Notes: generated from the sequence alone by a model not told the origin. Positions 42,402-52,317 are shown, numbered from the stretch's first letter. The stretch: 64,000 bases of DNA from Alphaproteobacteria bacterium (GCA_012103325.1 WLWY01000001.1:1089653-1153652), one strand, 5' to 3'. Translations and numbers: made by a program.

Positions 42402-43070
42402 ATGAGCGATCATCATCACGGCCATAGTCACGGTGTGTACGACGTCGACCCGCTGCACCATCATCCACCGCAGCCGGATTTGGAGGACACGCCGCTGACC
42501 CATCACCAGATCATGCAAATGGCAGTAGCCGAACTGCTGATCGAGAAGGAGATTATTTCGGCCGAGGAGTTGCGCAAGGAAATCGACTTCATGGACTCGA
42601 TCACGCCTGTGCGCGGCTCAAAGCTCGTCGCCCGCGCATGGACCGACAACGGGTTCAAGGACCGTCTGATCGCGGACTCCAAAGCCGCGGCGACGGAACT
42701 CGACATGGATATCGGCCCCATCCCGATCCTGGTCATGGAAAATACGCCGCAGGTTCACAATTTGATCGTCTGCACGTTGTGCTCCTGCTATCCGCGCATG
42801 CTGCTGGGCATCCCGCCGGACTGGTACAAGTCGCGCAGCTACCGCCGCCGCGCCATTAGCGAGCCGCGAAAGGTTTTGTCAGAGTTCGGGACGGATTTGA
42901 GCAATGACGTGCAAATCAAGGTGCACGACAGCACGGCCGATATGCGCTACATGGTCCTACCGATGCGCCCGGAAGGATCGGACGATATGAGCGAGGAAGA
43001 CCTTGCCGGTCTCGTGACCCGGGACTGCATGATCGGGGTCGCCTTACCAGGAAGCGCCAGCGCCTCTTGA
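42402..43070 (+). CDS. Nitrile hydratase alpha / thiocyanate hydrolase gamma, cobalt type
   Basis: A 222-residue alpha-type subunit. The metal claw VCTLCSCYPR (about 123-132) is the CTLCSC form of cobalt enzymes; iron enzymes have CSLCSC. GIPPDWYKSRSYRRRAISEPRKVLSEFG follows as in the family. A His-rich N-terminus (SDHHHGHSHG...HHHPPQ) may bind or deliver cobalt. The Co-dependent enzyme hydrates nitriles to amides, or hydrolyses thiocyanate to COS and ammonia; the three-subunit order favours the latter or a related specialised hydratase, but the substrate cannot be fixed. The stop overlaps the following lipoprotein ATG. Confidence 0.88.
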   Translation: MSDHHHGHSHGVYDVDPLHHHPPQPDLEDTPLTHHQIMQMAVAELLIEKEIISAEELRKEIDFMDSITPVRGSKLVARAWTDNGFKDRLIADSKAAATELDMDIGPIPILVMENTPQVHNLIVCTLCSCYPRMLLGIPPDWYKSRSYRRRAISEPRKVLSEFGTDLSNDVQIKVHDSTADMRYMVLPMRPEGSDDMSEEDLAGLVTRDCMIGVALPGSASAS

Positions 43071-43660
43071 TGACTGCCCGCATTGCTCTCTTTATCGGCG
43101 CGTTGCTGGTTCTGACCGGCTGCTATCTGCCGCTCGACTTCGAAGCCGACATCAACATCGACGAGAAGGGCCGCTACGCAGTGCGCTACAAAGGCGACAT
43201 CATCGCCGTTACGCTGCTGAGCAAGATCAGCAAAGGCAAAGTAAAAGACGACGAGATCGAAAAACAGGCGGCAATCTACCAACGCGACCTGGCGCGGGAC
43301 AAAGGCTTCAAGACAATCGAGCACAAGAAGCTCGCGCGGTACAAGGCCGTGTACGAGCATCAGGGCGATATCCTGAAGCAGAAATCCTTCGACTTCATCC
43401 GCTCGAATGCACGCTTTTTCATGATCAAGCGCCGCAAGGACGGATTGATCGAAGTCCTTGGGGACCGGCCGCAGAAAAAATATGTCGATGGATTAATCGA
43501 CCGCGGCATCGATTCCCGTGGCGTCTTGCGAATCTGGACCAAGGCCAAGGTCTTAAGCCACAACGCACCGCAATTTCGCGACGGATCGCCGGCGCTCTAT
43601 CAGTGGAATATCCGATCGATGCGAGACCCCCTGCCTTCGATGATCCTGCAACTCCAATGA
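43070..43660 (+). CDS. Hypothetical lipoprotein linked to nitrile hydratase-type operon
   Basis: A 196-residue protein with lipobox LVLTGC at the end of a hydrophobic signal (residues 1-18). The rest is a soluble, charged domain (FEADINIDEKGRYAVRYKGDIIAVTLLSKISKG...) that I do not recognise. Its ATG overlaps the alpha-subunit stop by one base, so it is translated with the enzyme. An envelope-located helper is possible, but function is unknown. Confidence 0.7.
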   Translation: MTARIALFIGALLVLTGCYLPLDFEADINIDEKGRYAVRYKGDIIAVTLLSKISKGKVKDDEIEKQAAIYQRDLARDKGFKTIEHKKLARYKAVYEHQGDILKQKSFDFIRSNARFFMIKRRKDGLIEVLGDRPQKKYVDGLIDRGIDSRGVLRIWTKAKVLSHNAPQFRDGSPALYQWNIRSMRDPLPSMILQLQ

Positions 43661-43695
43661 TATCGCACAGGTAATACCAAGGAGCGTAGCCCCGC

Positions 43696-44130
43696 GTGGT
43701 GGAGTCCGGCTATCTCGGCCTATTCGCAACGGCGTTTCTTGCGGCCACGCTGATCCCCGTTTCGTCGGAGGTCGTCCTCGGCGCGCTGACGGCAGCGGAG
43801 GGCTTCGATATCTGGCTGTTGGTGGCGGTCGCCACGGCAGGCAATACGCTAGGCAGCGTCATCAACTGGCTGCTCGGCCGGTACTGCCTGAACTGGCGAG
43901 ACAAGCGGTGGTTCCCAATCAAACCCGCTTCCCTCGTGCGCGCGACGGAGCGCTTCAACCGTTACGGCCTCTGGTCGATGCTGTTCGCCTGGCTGCCTAT
44001 CGTCGGCGATCCTCTGACGTTTGCCGCCGGCGTCCTGGGCGTGAGGTTCCGTATATTCGTGACGCTTGTCGCCATAGGAAAAGCGACGCGCTACATCGCG
44101 GTCGCTTTCCTGGCACAACAGTTTTTATAA
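43696..44130 (+). CDS. YqaA/DedA-like (SNARE-associated/VTT) membrane protein
   Basis: A 144-residue protein with about four membrane segments. FLAATLIPVSSEVVLGAL, GNTLGSVINWLLGRYC and AWLPIVGDPLTFAAGVLGVRF are typical of YqaA-type VTT proteins, which are proposed lipid scramblases or flippases. GTG start at 43696, 35 bp after the lipoprotein; it converges on pckA. Confidence 0.87.
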   Translation: MVESGYLGLFATAFLAATLIPVSSEVVLGALTAAEGFDIWLLVAVATAGNTLGSVINWLLGRYCLNWRDKRWFPIKPASLVRATERFNRYGLWSMLFAWLPIVGDPLTFAAGVLGVRFRIFVTLVAIGKATRYIAVAFLAQQFL

Positions 44131-44152
44131 GCGAAAGGAGTCGCGGCTTTCG

Positions 44153-45748
44153 TCACGCCGCCTTGTAGATGCCTGCCTTCTTGACGCCGTCGTCGACATA
44201 CTGCTCGAACTGCTTGAAGTTGTCTTCGAATCGTCCACGCAGCTCGCCGGCCATGGAATCGTAGGCCGTCTTGTCCTGCCACGTCGTCCGTGGCTGCAGT
44301 ACGTCGTTCGGAACGTCGGGACACGCCGAAGGCACCAATAAGCCGAAATTGGGATCGGCCAGTTCCGCCACTTCCGCCAGACGGCCATCGAGCGCGGCAC
44401 GTACCATCGCTCTTGTGTGCGAAATTTTCATGCGCGATCCCGTGCCATAGGCGCCGCCCGACCAGCCCGTGTTAACAAGCCAGCATTTCGCGCCCGTCTT
44501 GGCAATCCGCTCACCCAGCATCTTGGCATAGACCGAGGGGTGCCGCGGCATGAACGGCGCGCCGAAACAGGTCGAGAAAGTCGCCTGCGGTTCCGTCACG
44601 CCCCGCTCTGTGCCCGCAACACGTGCCGTGTAGCCGGACAGGAAGTGATACATCGCCTGATCGGCCGAAAGACGGCTAATCGGCGGCAGCACGCCGAACG
44701 CGTCGGCGGTCAGCATCACCACGTTGGCTGGCTGCCCGCCACGGCCTTCAGGTACGATATTTTGGATGAAATCGATCGGATAGGAAGCGCGGGAGTTTTC
44801 CGCCAGCGATCCGTCGTCGAAGTCCGGCACTCTGGTGTTGGGATCAAGCACGACATTTTCCAGCACGGTGCCGAACCGCTTCGTCGTCGCGTAAATTTCC
44901 GGCTCCGCCTCCTGCGACAAGTTGATCACCTTCGCATAGCAGCCGCCTTCGAAATTGAAGATGCCGTTGTCAGACCAACCATGTTCATCGTCGCCGATCA
45001 GCGCCCGTGTGCCATCCGCCGACAGCGTCGTCTTGCCGGTGCCGGAAAGACCGAAGAAGATGCTCGCCGCGCCATCGTCGCCGATATTGGCCGAGCAGTG
45101 CATGGGCAGCACGCCGCGTTCCGGCAGCAGGTAATTCAGATAGCTGAACACCGATTTCTTGATTTCGCCCGCGTAACGGGTGCCGCCGATCAGAACCATG
45201 CGCTGACCGAAGTTCATCATGATGAACGCTTCCGAATTCACACCGTCGGTCGCGGGGTCGGAATGCATCATCGGCGCATGCAGGATCGTGAGTTCCGGAA
45301 CGAAACCGGCGATTTCCGACTGTGGCACGGGGATGAACATATTGCGCGCAAAAAGGCTATGCCACGGGCTATCGGTGATGACCCTCACGGAAAGCCGGAA
45401 TTGCGGATCCGCGCCAGCGTAGACGTCCTGGACGTATAGATCGCGTCCCTGATAGTAGGCCAGCATCTTGGTGCGCATGGCGTCGAACCGTTCGGTGGCG
45501 ATCGGTTTGTTAACCGGACCCCACCAGATATTGTCTCGGCTCGAGTCTTCATCGACGAGGAACTTATCGTTCGAGGAACGACCGGTGTATTTTCCGGTCT
45601 CGACCATAAGGGCGCCGCCTTCCGAAACAACACCAAGGCCGAGCTTTACCGTATCCTCGTAAAGCCGCTCAGCGCCTTGGTTCCAATGCGTTTCGGCGGT
45701 ATTGATGACGCCGTGATTGTCCAGCCCGAATTTGCTGATATGTGACAC
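44153..45748 (-). CDS. pckA: Phosphoenolpyruvate carboxykinase (ATP)
   Basis: A 531-residue ATP-dependent PEPCK, full length, converting oxaloacetate to PEP in gluconeogenesis. GRSSNDKFLVDE, the P-loop FFGLSGTGKTTLSAD, GDDEHGWSD and FNFEGGCYAKVI are diagnostic. In many alphaproteobacteria pckA lies near chvI-chvG and is controlled by ChvI; here it sits about 2.3 kb from them on the other strand. Confidence 0.97.
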   Translation of the reverse strand: MSHISKFGLDNHGVINTAETHWNQGAERLYEDTVKLGLGVVSEGGALMVETGKYTGRSSNDKFLVDEDSSRDNIWWGPVNKPIATERFDAMRTKMLAYYQGRDLYVQDVYAGADPQFRLSVRVITDSPWHSLFARNMFIPVPQSEIAGFVPELTILHAPMMHSDPATDGVNSEAFIMMNFGQRMVLIGGTRYAGEIKKSVFSYLNYLLPERGVLPMHCSANIGDDGAASIFFGLSGTGKTTLSADGTRALIGDDEHGWSDNGIFNFEGGCYAKVINLSQEAEPEIYATTKRFGTVLENVVLDPNTRVPDFDDGSLAENSRASYPIDFIQNIVPEGRGGQPANVVMLTADAFGVLPPISRLSADQAMYHFLSGYTARVAGTERGVTEPQATFSTCFGAPFMPRHPSVYAKMLGERIAKTGAKCWLVNTGWSGGAYGTGSRMKISHTRAMVRAALDGRLAEVAELADPNFGLLVPSACPDVPNDVLQPRTTWQDKTAYDSMAGELRGRFEDNFKQFEQYVDDGVKKAGIYKAA

Positions 45749-46114
45749 GTAGTGTTTCCTCCGAACGCCCCTCGATTGCGGTTAGTAGACCTCGCAGTCC
45801 GCGAGCGCCTACCCCGTTGCTCCTTGATACTTCTTACAGGAAAAATATCGACCCGCCACGAAAGAAATCAACTGGGCACCGCCCTATCGGGCATTTTCCC
45901 ACCGCGATGCGTTGCCGCGCGCGGGTCACAAGAATTTCCAGCCGTGACGGCACGCAAATCGTGAAACGATCTTTTCCGTTGATGGAAGCTCATTTCGTTA
46001 GTTTTATTAATTTATTTCAATATGTTAGCTATTCTTGCCATGCTGAGTAACATATTCATGGAAAATTAGGCCAAACGTTGAAAATCTAGAGAAAACTGGG
46101 CGTTAAACCTAATG
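45749..46114. other. Intergenic region upstream of pckA
   Basis: About 366 bp between the cbtA stop and the pckA start, both minus strand. It is AT-rich in its middle (about 45980-46100), probably the pckA promoter. The palindrome CCTAATGTTAGG at about 46107-46118 overlaps the end of cbtA. No coding frame or RNA is recognised. Confidence 0.4.
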
Positions 46115-46807
46115 TTAGGCAGGATTTGCGTATCGCGCATGCAGGTAGCCGCTGACGCCGCCTAGAACGACCCACAACAACGCGGCGGTGACGATAGACG
46201 CGATCGCAAACATTGCCGCCAGTTCCGGCGGTGCACTGCCCCCCAGTTCGGCAGGATGCGGAGCGCCAATGGCATGTGGTGCTGCGATCAGCACCAGACC
46301 GGCTGCCTTGAATGCCCAATGGGACAAAAATATCAGAAGCGCAAGCCCGCCACCCGTTGCCAATACCGTGCCAAGATACCAAGATTGCCGATGGAATAGG
46401 TCGGCGGCGTTGAGTCCTGGCAATTCAGGCGGCAATCCAAGAGACGGTGCGAGCACAAATACCGTGAATCCAGCGAGCCCCCAAAGAACGCCCTTCCTGA
46501 GTCCAACCGGACCGCCATAAATCGCCAGGGCGGCGTTCAAAAGCAGACCAAACCCGACAGCGGTCAAAACATTAGCCAGCAGGGTAAATGCGGTACGCTC
46601 CAGCCCGTCTTCGGGCGCCCAGCCATCCTCATCATGCGAATGCGCGGCCACTGCCGTGGCATGCGCATGATGATCGGCCGGCGCAGACGTCTCGTACGTT
46701 TCCGCCTTATGAATGAGCGGTATAACGCGCAGCATCTGCGCCCCGGTTACGATGACACCGGCAACCAAACCCGCAAGCAGCCCAATCGCTAAGACGCGAC
46801 CAATCAT
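46115..46807 (-). CDS. cbtA: Cobalt transporter subunit CbtA
   Basis: A 230-residue membrane protein with about five to six TM segments, starting RVLAIGLLAGLVAGVIVTGAQMLRVIPLIHKAETYE, the CbtA signature. A periplasmic loop is His-rich (DHHAHATAVAAHSHDEDGW), apt for metal capture. CbtAB is the predicted cobalt uptake system of proteobacteria. cbtB lies 5 bp upstream. Cobalt supply may serve B12 synthesis and the Co-type hydratase 3 kb away. Confidence 0.9.
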   Translation of the reverse strand: MIGRVLAIGLLAGLVAGVIVTGAQMLRVIPLIHKAETYETSAPADHHAHATAVAAHSHDEDGWAPEDGLERTAFTLLANVLTAVGFGLLLNAALAIYGGPVGLRKGVLWGLAGFTVFVLAPSLGLPPELPGLNAADLFHRQSWYLGTVLATGGGLALLIFLSHWAFKAAGLVLIAAPHAIGAPHPAELGGSAPPELAAMFAIASIVTAALLWVVLGGVSGYLHARYANPA

Positions 46808-46812
46808 GACAC

Positions 46813-46998
46813 TCAGTGGCAGGGGAAAGTGAAACTGTGCCGGGAATCGTGCGCCGCATTGTGAATGGTGTCCGAATGCGCAAATCCGACGCCCAATATA
46901 AGAAAGCTCCCAAGGAGCGCAGCAACCGCTGCTGCGGCTAATCGCGAAGACAGGCCGGCTTGTTCCGACATACGGGTGGTTACTGTCGTCTGTTCCAT
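46813..46998 (-). CDS. cbtB: Cobalt transporter subunit CbtB
   Basis: A 61-residue single-TM protein with a metal-binding tail, HSDTIHNAAHDSRHSFTFPCH, the conserved HxxxxHDxRHxxxxPCH motif of CbtB. It is the first gene of cbtBA. The upstream region lacks a recognisable cobalamin riboswitch. Confidence 0.9.
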   Translation of the reverse strand: MEQTTVTTRMSEQAGLSSRLAAAAVAALLGSFLILGVGFAHSDTIHNAAHDSRHSFTFPCH

Positions 46999-47144
46999 GC
47001 GCTTCTCCGCTCGATCCTGCAGCCGTATTAACCGCTTATCAGAAAGCCGAAATTTGGCCCACCGCCCATCTGGGGCAACTGTCGCGCGAGCCTAAACCGG
47101 TGCAATGCCGCCCGTCAATCTTGTACTCGTTATCCTGTCAGCTT

Positions 47145-47789
47145 CTAGGTCCTGCTCTTAAGATAGTCGGAAATAATCGTCGCGATCTTCTTCGGATCTG
47201 TTGCGCCACGGAACATTGTCAGGAATGTGCCGTCGCGCCCCATCAGATAAACAAAACTGGAATGATCAACGAGATAATCTTCATCGGAACCCGATTTCAC
47301 TTTCGCGTGATAAACTCGGTACAACGTCGCCGCGGCATCGATTTCCTTACTGCTTCCCGTAAGGCCGACCATTCGCGAATGGAAGTTCGAAACATATTCG
47401 GCAAGGAAGTCGACGGTGTCCCGTTCCGGATCGACGGTAATGAAAATCGGCTGGACCGCCGCCGCCGCATCGCCCATTTCATCCAGCGCCACCGCGATAT
47501 TCTGCAACTCCGTTGGGCAAACATCGGGGCAAAAGCCGTAGCCGAAATAGATGAGCATCAATTTTCCGCGGTAATCCGCGTCCGTTACACGCTTCCCCTC
47601 ATGATCGGTCAGGGTAAAGGGACCACCGATCTTTATCTGAGCGGGGACGGCAACGCTTCTGGTGATGCCGGACGTTGCGATCGGCACTGGGCGCGTTACC
47701 TGCCATGCGACGTACGCCGCCAGCGCTATCGCAGCAAGGGCGGCGAGCATGGCACCAATCAACGGGTAGGACGGCTTCGAAAACATCAT
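47145..47789 (-). CDS. SCO1/SenC family copper protein
   Basis: A 214-residue protein with one N-terminal TM anchor (about 10-32) and a thioredoxin-like domain. The copper site is CPDVCP (about 94-99) and the distal His in YLVDHSSFVYLMG. Sco proteins deliver copper to the CuA site of cytochrome oxidase in the periplasm. It stands alone between cbtBA and the divergent chvI. Confidence 0.92.
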   Translation of the reverse strand: MMFSKPSYPLIGAMLAALAAIALAAYVAWQVTRPVPIATSGITRSVAVPAQIKIGGPFTLTDHEGKRVTDADYRGKLMLIYFGYGFCPDVCPTELQNIAVALDEMGDAAAAVQPIFITVDPERDTVDFLAEYVSNFHSRMVGLTGSSKEIDAAATLYRVYHAKVKSGSDEDYLVDHSSFVYLMGRDGTFLTMFRGATDPKKIATIISDYLKSRT

Positions 47790-48021
47790 ACTTTTTAACC
47801 ATAGAGACCGGCGGATTACCGCAACAGAGATAACCGGTGCAGCGCCGATAGCGAGTGGACATATCGCCGCACAACCTCACGCGGCCTCGCCTTGGTTCGG
47901 CCTCGCCGTTGCCTCAATACCGCCACATCGCCGTGAGAATGTGGCAACTGCCTGCATCTCGCATTATTTTCAAATCTAGTTTGGTTTCAGCACGGCTCGG
48001 GCGCGCCGAAGAGGAGGATGA

Positions 48022-48720
48022 ATGCGCAGAACAATTGCGCTGGTCGACGATGACCAAAATATTCTGACGTCGGTATCCATGGCGCTGGAAGCCGAAGGCT
48101 ATCTCGTCCGCACTTACAAGGATGGCGAAGAAGCGCTGCGGGGGCTCAATCATCAGCCGGTCGATCTTGCAATCCTCGATATCAAGATGCCGCGCATGGA
48201 CGGCATGGAATTGCTGCAGAACCTGCGTCGCTCAAGCCAGCTTCCGATCATCTTCCTGACATCGAAGGATGATGAAATCGACGAATTGTTGGGCTTCAGA
48301 ATGGGCGCCGACGATTATATCAAAAAGCCCTTCTCCCAACGGTTGCTTATCGAGCGTATCCGCGCCCTGCTGCGCCGCTCCGATTCCTTGAATGACACGA
48401 GCTCCGACAAGCGGGAGGAAAAGCTCGTCCGCGGCGACCTCGTTCTCGATCCGGAACGGCACATGTGCACATGGCGGGACCTGCACGTGCAATTGACTGT
48501 CACCGAATTTCTCCTCCTGCGTGCCCTGGCGCAATATCCGGGACACGTGAAAAACCGCGACCAGCTGATGGATGCGGCCTACGGCGAGAGCATTTATGTC
48601 GACGACCGAACCATCGATAGCCACATCAAGCGGCTGCGAAAGAAGTTCCGCGACGTAGATTCCGAATTCGGCGAGATCGAAACGCTGTACGGCGTTGGCT
48701 ATCGGTACCGCGACAGCTGA
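48022..48720 (+). CDS. chvI: Response regulator ChvI
   Basis: A 232-residue OmpR-family regulator. Receiver: [10 protein letters not shown], phosphoacceptor Asp in [13 protein letters not shown] (about 53), Lys in DYIKKPFSQ. Winged helix with [32 protein letters not shown]. It is followed 102 bp later by its kinase. ChvI/ExoR-ChvG control envelope, acid and carbon responses in alphaproteobacteria. Confidence 0.93.
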   Translation: MRRTIALVDDDQNILTSVSMALEAEGYLVRTYKDGEEALRGLNHQPVDLAILDIKMPRMDGMELLQNLRRSSQLPIIFLTSKDDEIDELLGFRMGADDYIKKPFSQRLLIERIRALLRRSDSLNDTSSDKREEKLVRGDLVLDPERHMCTWRDLHVQLTVTEFLLLRALAQYPGHVKNRDQLMDAAYGESIYVDDRTIDSHIKRLRKKFRDVDSEFGEIETLYGVGYRYRDS

Positions 48721-48822
48721 TTGTCGACTCTGATCGAACCCGTGGTCCGGCTACTTGAACGAATGGGACGGTATAATATTTTACGGGCCGATCCGTCTGC
48801 CTAGCGATAGAATTGCGGCCTG

Positions 48823-50499
48823 ATGAATTCACGGGACGATTCCATTTCGGAACAACAAGCCTCGCACAAGCGTGACGGCGGTGCGCCTGCGGCCGGGCGG
48901 CCGCGGCGGCTAATTTTCTCACCGCTGACACGGCGTATCCTGGCGATCAACATACTTGCGCTGGCGATCCCGGTCGGTGGCTTACTGTACCTCGGTCCTT
49001 ACCGGGACAGCCTGATCGAAACCGAGCTTGAAGCCCTCCGCACGCAAACCGATATCTTTGCCGGCGCACTCGGCGAAGGGGCGATCCAAACCGAGCCGAG
49101 CGGGAAGCAGGCCCTCAACGTCGCCCATGCACGCGACATGATCCGCCGCTTGACGGCGGCCGCCAGCGTACGCGCCCGGCTGTACCTGAACTCCGGCGAG
49201 ATCGCAGCGGACAGCCGGCATCTCGGCGACCGCGGCCGCCTCGTACGCGTTCTCTCGCTCCCGCCGCCGCCCGACGATGTCACGGCCGTACGGCGGTTCG
49301 CCTCGATGGTCGATTGGCTGCTCGATCAGATGTACGCCCGAACCGATCTGGAAACCTATAAGGAAGCGCAACGGCAAACCATTTCCGACTACCCAGAAAC
49401 ACGGCTGGCGCTTGCCGGCGAAGTTACCGGCGTCGCGCGTCACGATGGCGTTGGCGGCTACGTCCTTTCCGTCGCGATGCCCGTGCAGCGCTACCGCCAG
49501 GTTATCGGTGTGATCATGCTGTCGCATAGCGGTTCCGACATTCAGGAAGCGGTACGGAATGTACGGTTCGTGGTCCTCCAGGTATTCGCCGGAGCACTGA
49601 TTATCACCGTATTGCTGTCGTTCTATCTCGCCGGCACGATCGCACGACCGGTACACAGTTTGGCGGAAGCGGCCGTTCACGTGCGCCGCGGGCTCGGTGG
49701 CGAAGTCGTCGAAATTCCCGACATGACGCGGCGCGGTGATGAAATCGGCGATCTGTCCGGCGCGCTGCGGGACATGACACGCGCGCTGTATCAACGGATC
49801 GATGCGATCGGCCGCTTCGCGGCGGACGTCAGCCACGAGATCAAGAATCCGCTGACGTCCCTGCGCAGCGCGGTCGAAACCGCCGCCCGCATCGACGACC
49901 CGACCCAACACCGGCGGTTGATGACGATTATCCTCGACGACGTGCAACGTCTCGATAGGCTGATCAGCGATATATCCGACTATTCGCGTCTGGATGCCGA
50001 AATGGGCCGCGAGATGTGGGAACCTGTCGATGTCGGCGACATGATCCGCGTGTTGGGCGATATCCACCAAACCACGGCCGAGCGTGCCGAGACGCCGCCA
50101 CGGATCGAAATCGACATATCGCCCGACGGCAACTTGCGGGTACCCGCGATGGAAGGACGGCTGGCGCAGGTGTTCCGCAACCTCATCGGCAATGCAGTGA
50201 GTTTCAGTCCGGCAGACGGGTTAATCCAAATCAAGGTCGCGCGCGAAGGGGACACGGTTATCGTCACGCTGTCCGACGAAGGCCCCGGCATCCCCGCAGG
50301 AAAGCTGGGAGCGATCTTTGACCGATTCTACAGCGAGCGACCCGTGGGCGAGAAATTCGGCACTCATTCGGGCCTCGGCCTGTCGATATCCAAGCAAATC
50401 ATCGAAGCGCACAACGGAACGATTCACGCCGAGAACCGGACCGCGGAAGACGGTTGCATTACCGGCGCCCGGTTCATCGTCCGCCTGCCGACACAGTAA
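48823..50499 (+). CDS. chvG: Sensor histidine kinase ChvG
   Basis: A 558-residue membrane kinase. A TM segment (about 45-65, ILAINILALAIPVGGLLYLG), a periplasmic sensor (about 66-245), a second TM (about 248-270) and HAMP (about 270-325) precede HisKA SHEIKNPLTSLRSAVETA (His about 342) and HATPase DEGPGIP...RPVGEKFGTHSGLGLSISKQI. Length and order match ChvG/ExoS. It pairs with ChvI and leads into the dcd-hprK-PTS genes. Confidence 0.93.
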   Translation: MNSRDDSISEQQASHKRDGGAPAAGRPRRLIFSPLTRRILAINILALAIPVGGLLYLGPYRDSLIETELEALRTQTDIFAGALGEGAIQTEPSGKQALNVAHARDMIRRLTAAASVRARLYLNSGEIAADSRHLGDRGRLVRVLSLPPPPDDVTAVRRFASMVDWLLDQMYARTDLETYKEAQRQTISDYPETRLALAGEVTGVARHDGVGGYVLSVAMPVQRYRQVIGVIMLSHSGSDIQEAVRNVRFVVLQVFAGALIITVLLSFYLAGTIARPVHSLAEAAVHVRRGLGGEVVEIPDMTRRGDEIGDLSGALRDMTRALYQRIDAIGRFAADVSHEIKNPLTSLRSAVETAARIDDPTQHRRLMTIILDDVQRLDRLISDISDYSRLDAEMGREMWEPVDVGDMIRVLGDIHQTTAERAETPPRIEIDISPDGNLRVPAMEGRLAQVFRNLIGNAVSFSPADGLIQIKVAREGDTVIVTLSDEGPGIPAGKLGAIFDRFYSERPVGEKFGTHSGLGLSISKQIIEAHNGTIHAENRTAEDGCITGARFIVRLPTQ

Positions 50500-50695
50500 G
50501 CACGTGTGGAAAACGCGGCGCATTCGCCCTGTGAATTGCGGGCACAGTCCCGATTAACGCTTTAAATCAACTTACTATTCAGTATCGCACTGGGGATAAA
50601 CCTGCCGACAACCGATGCCGTGCGGACACGGATAAGATACTGTAATTAAAAGAAAACAATTGCTATTGTGCGGACACTGATTGGAGTGTTCAGCA

Positions 50696-51847
50696 ATGAC
50701 CGAACCGACAGCGCAATTGGCGGCGCCGGAACCCGAAACGGCCCATGCGAGCGGCGTACTGCCGTCACAGGCGATCCGTGCCTTGATCGGCGACGGCGCG
50801 ATCACTGCAGACGCGGAGATCGGGGAAGATCAAATCCAACCGGCGAGCCTCGACCTACGGCTTGGTTCCGTCGCCCATCGCGTCCAGGCAAGCTTCCTGC
50901 CGGGCGATAATGCGACGGTCAAAGACAAAATCGCCCAGTTTGGCTTGCACGCGTTGGACATTTCCAACGGTGCCGTTCTGGAAACGGGATGCGTCTATAT
51001 CGTCCCGCTGCAGGAATCACTCCGGCTTGACGCGCGAACCTCGGCCATCGCCAACCCCAAGAGCTCGACCGGGCGGCTGGATATCTTCACGCGTCTCATC
51101 ACCGACCACGGGGCCGAATTCGACCGCGTCCGAGGCGGTTACCGGGGACCGCTGTACGCCGAGATTTCGCCAAGGACCTTTTCTATCGTCGTTCGGACCG
51201 GCGTTCGATTGAATCAGCTGCGCCTGAAAAAGGGCCGTTTTACTTATAGCGAACGCGCCCTGCGGCGGCTCAATCAAGAGGTCGGCCTGGTTGAAGCCGG
51301 GCCCGCAACGCAGGATTTGAAAGACGGCATTCCGTTCACCGTCGATCTGCAGGGTGATCCGGATACCGGCCGGGTCGGATATCGGGCGCGCAAGAACACC
51401 GGGCTCATCGATGTCGATTGCAAGGGCCAGTACGACCCCGTCGAGTTCTGGGAGCCGATCTATCGCGGCCGCCACGCTTCGATCATCCTGAACCCGGACG
51501 ATTTTTACATCCTGGCCTCGCGCGAAGCGGTGACCGTTCCGCCGGACCATGCCGCCGAAATGGTTGCCTACGATACGTTGGTCGGGGAATTCCGCGTGCA
51601 CTATGCCGGTTTCTTCGATCCTGGATTCGGCGACGATGCGAGCGGCGGCGGCGGTAGCCGCGCGGTGCTTGAGGTCCGGTCGCACGACGTGCCCTTCATG
51701 ATAGAACACGGTCAGATCCTCGGCCGGCTCGTATACGAACGCCTTACCGAGCCGCCGGACAGAATTTACGGCCAAGGCATCGGATCGTCGTACCAGAGGC
51801 AAGGGCTTCAGCTCGGCAAGCACTTCCGGCCCTGGCCAGAGAACTGA
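50696..51847 (+). CDS. dcd: 2'-deoxycytidine 5'-triphosphate deaminase (long form)
   Basis: A 383-residue Dcd, about twice the E. coli length, as usual for the alphaproteobacterial two-domain form. QPASLDLRLGSVAHRV, ANPKSSTGRLDIFTR and YRGPLYAEISPRTFSIVVRTG are seen in the first half; HAEMVAYDTLVGEFRVHYAGFFDPGFG and AVLEVRSHDVPFMIEHGQILGRL in the second. It deaminates dCTP to dUTP for dTTP synthesis. ATG 50696 is chosen; a TTG 15 bp upstream is also in frame. Confidence 0.93.
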   Translation: MTEPTAQLAAPEPETAHASGVLPSQAIRALIGDGAITADAEIGEDQIQPASLDLRLGSVAHRVQASFLPGDNATVKDKIAQFGLHALDISNGAVLETGCVYIVPLQESLRLDARTSAIANPKSSTGRLDIFTRLITDHGAEFDRVRGGYRGPLYAEISPRTFSIVVRTGVRLNQLRLKKGRFTYSERALRRLNQEVGLVEAGPATQDLKDGIPFTVDLQGDPDTGRVGYRARKNTGLIDVDCKGQYDPVEFWEPIYRGRHASIILNPDDFYILASREAVTVPPDHAAEMVAYDTLVGEFRVHYAGFFDPGFGDDASGGGGSRAVLEVRSHDVPFMIEHGQILGRLVYERLTEPPDRIYGQGIGSSYQRQGLQLGKHFRPWPEN

Positions 51848-51871
51848 CAATAGCGAGGCGCTGTTTCGACC

Positions 51872-52294
51872 ATGGAATCGGTGCATGGCACGACGGTCGC
51901 GATCGATGACGTGGGCGTCCTGCTGCGCGGTCCACCGGGCAGCGGCAAGTCGGACCTGGCTCTGCGCATGATCGACGAGGGCGCAATGCTTGTTGCCGAC
52001 GACCGTTCGGCTTTGACATTGGAAGACAGCTTCGTCGTCGCGCGCGCGCCGGACACGATCGCGGGAAAGCTGGAAGTGCGCGGCGTTGGTGTCGTCCAGG
52101 TCGCCGCGCTGCCGCAAATCCGCGTATCATTAGTCGTTGACCTCGCATCGGATGTGGACAGGCTGCCCGCGCCACAAACGGCAGATTTGCTTGGTGTTTC
52201 TGTCCCATTACTTCAACTTCGGGCCTTCGACGCATCCACACCGGCGAAAATCCGCCTTGCGGTTCGCGTCAGACCCGGCGATATAGAGCATTAG
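51872..52294 (+). CDS. hprK: HPr kinase/phosphorylase, short form
   Basis: A 140-residue short HprK lacking the Gram-positive N-terminal domain, as in other alphaproteobacteria. The P-loop RGPPGSGKSDLALRMIDEGAMLVADDRS and the KLEVRGVGVVQV signature are present. It phosphorylates HPr on Ser. It heads hprK-rapZ-EIIA-HPr-EI. Confidence 0.93.
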   Translation: MESVHGTTVAIDDVGVLLRGPPGSGKSDLALRMIDEGAMLVADDRSALTLEDSFVVARAPDTIAGKLEVRGVGVVQVAALPQIRVSLVVDLASDVDRLPAPQTADLLGVSVPLLQLRAFDASTPAKIRLAVRVRPGDIEH

Positions 52295-52317
52295 AACGCG
52301 CGACAAAGGAATGAGGC

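Noticed and set aside
46999..47144. Cobalamin riboswitch upstream of cbtBA
   Set aside because: No B12-box or conserved core words could be found in the short upstream region.
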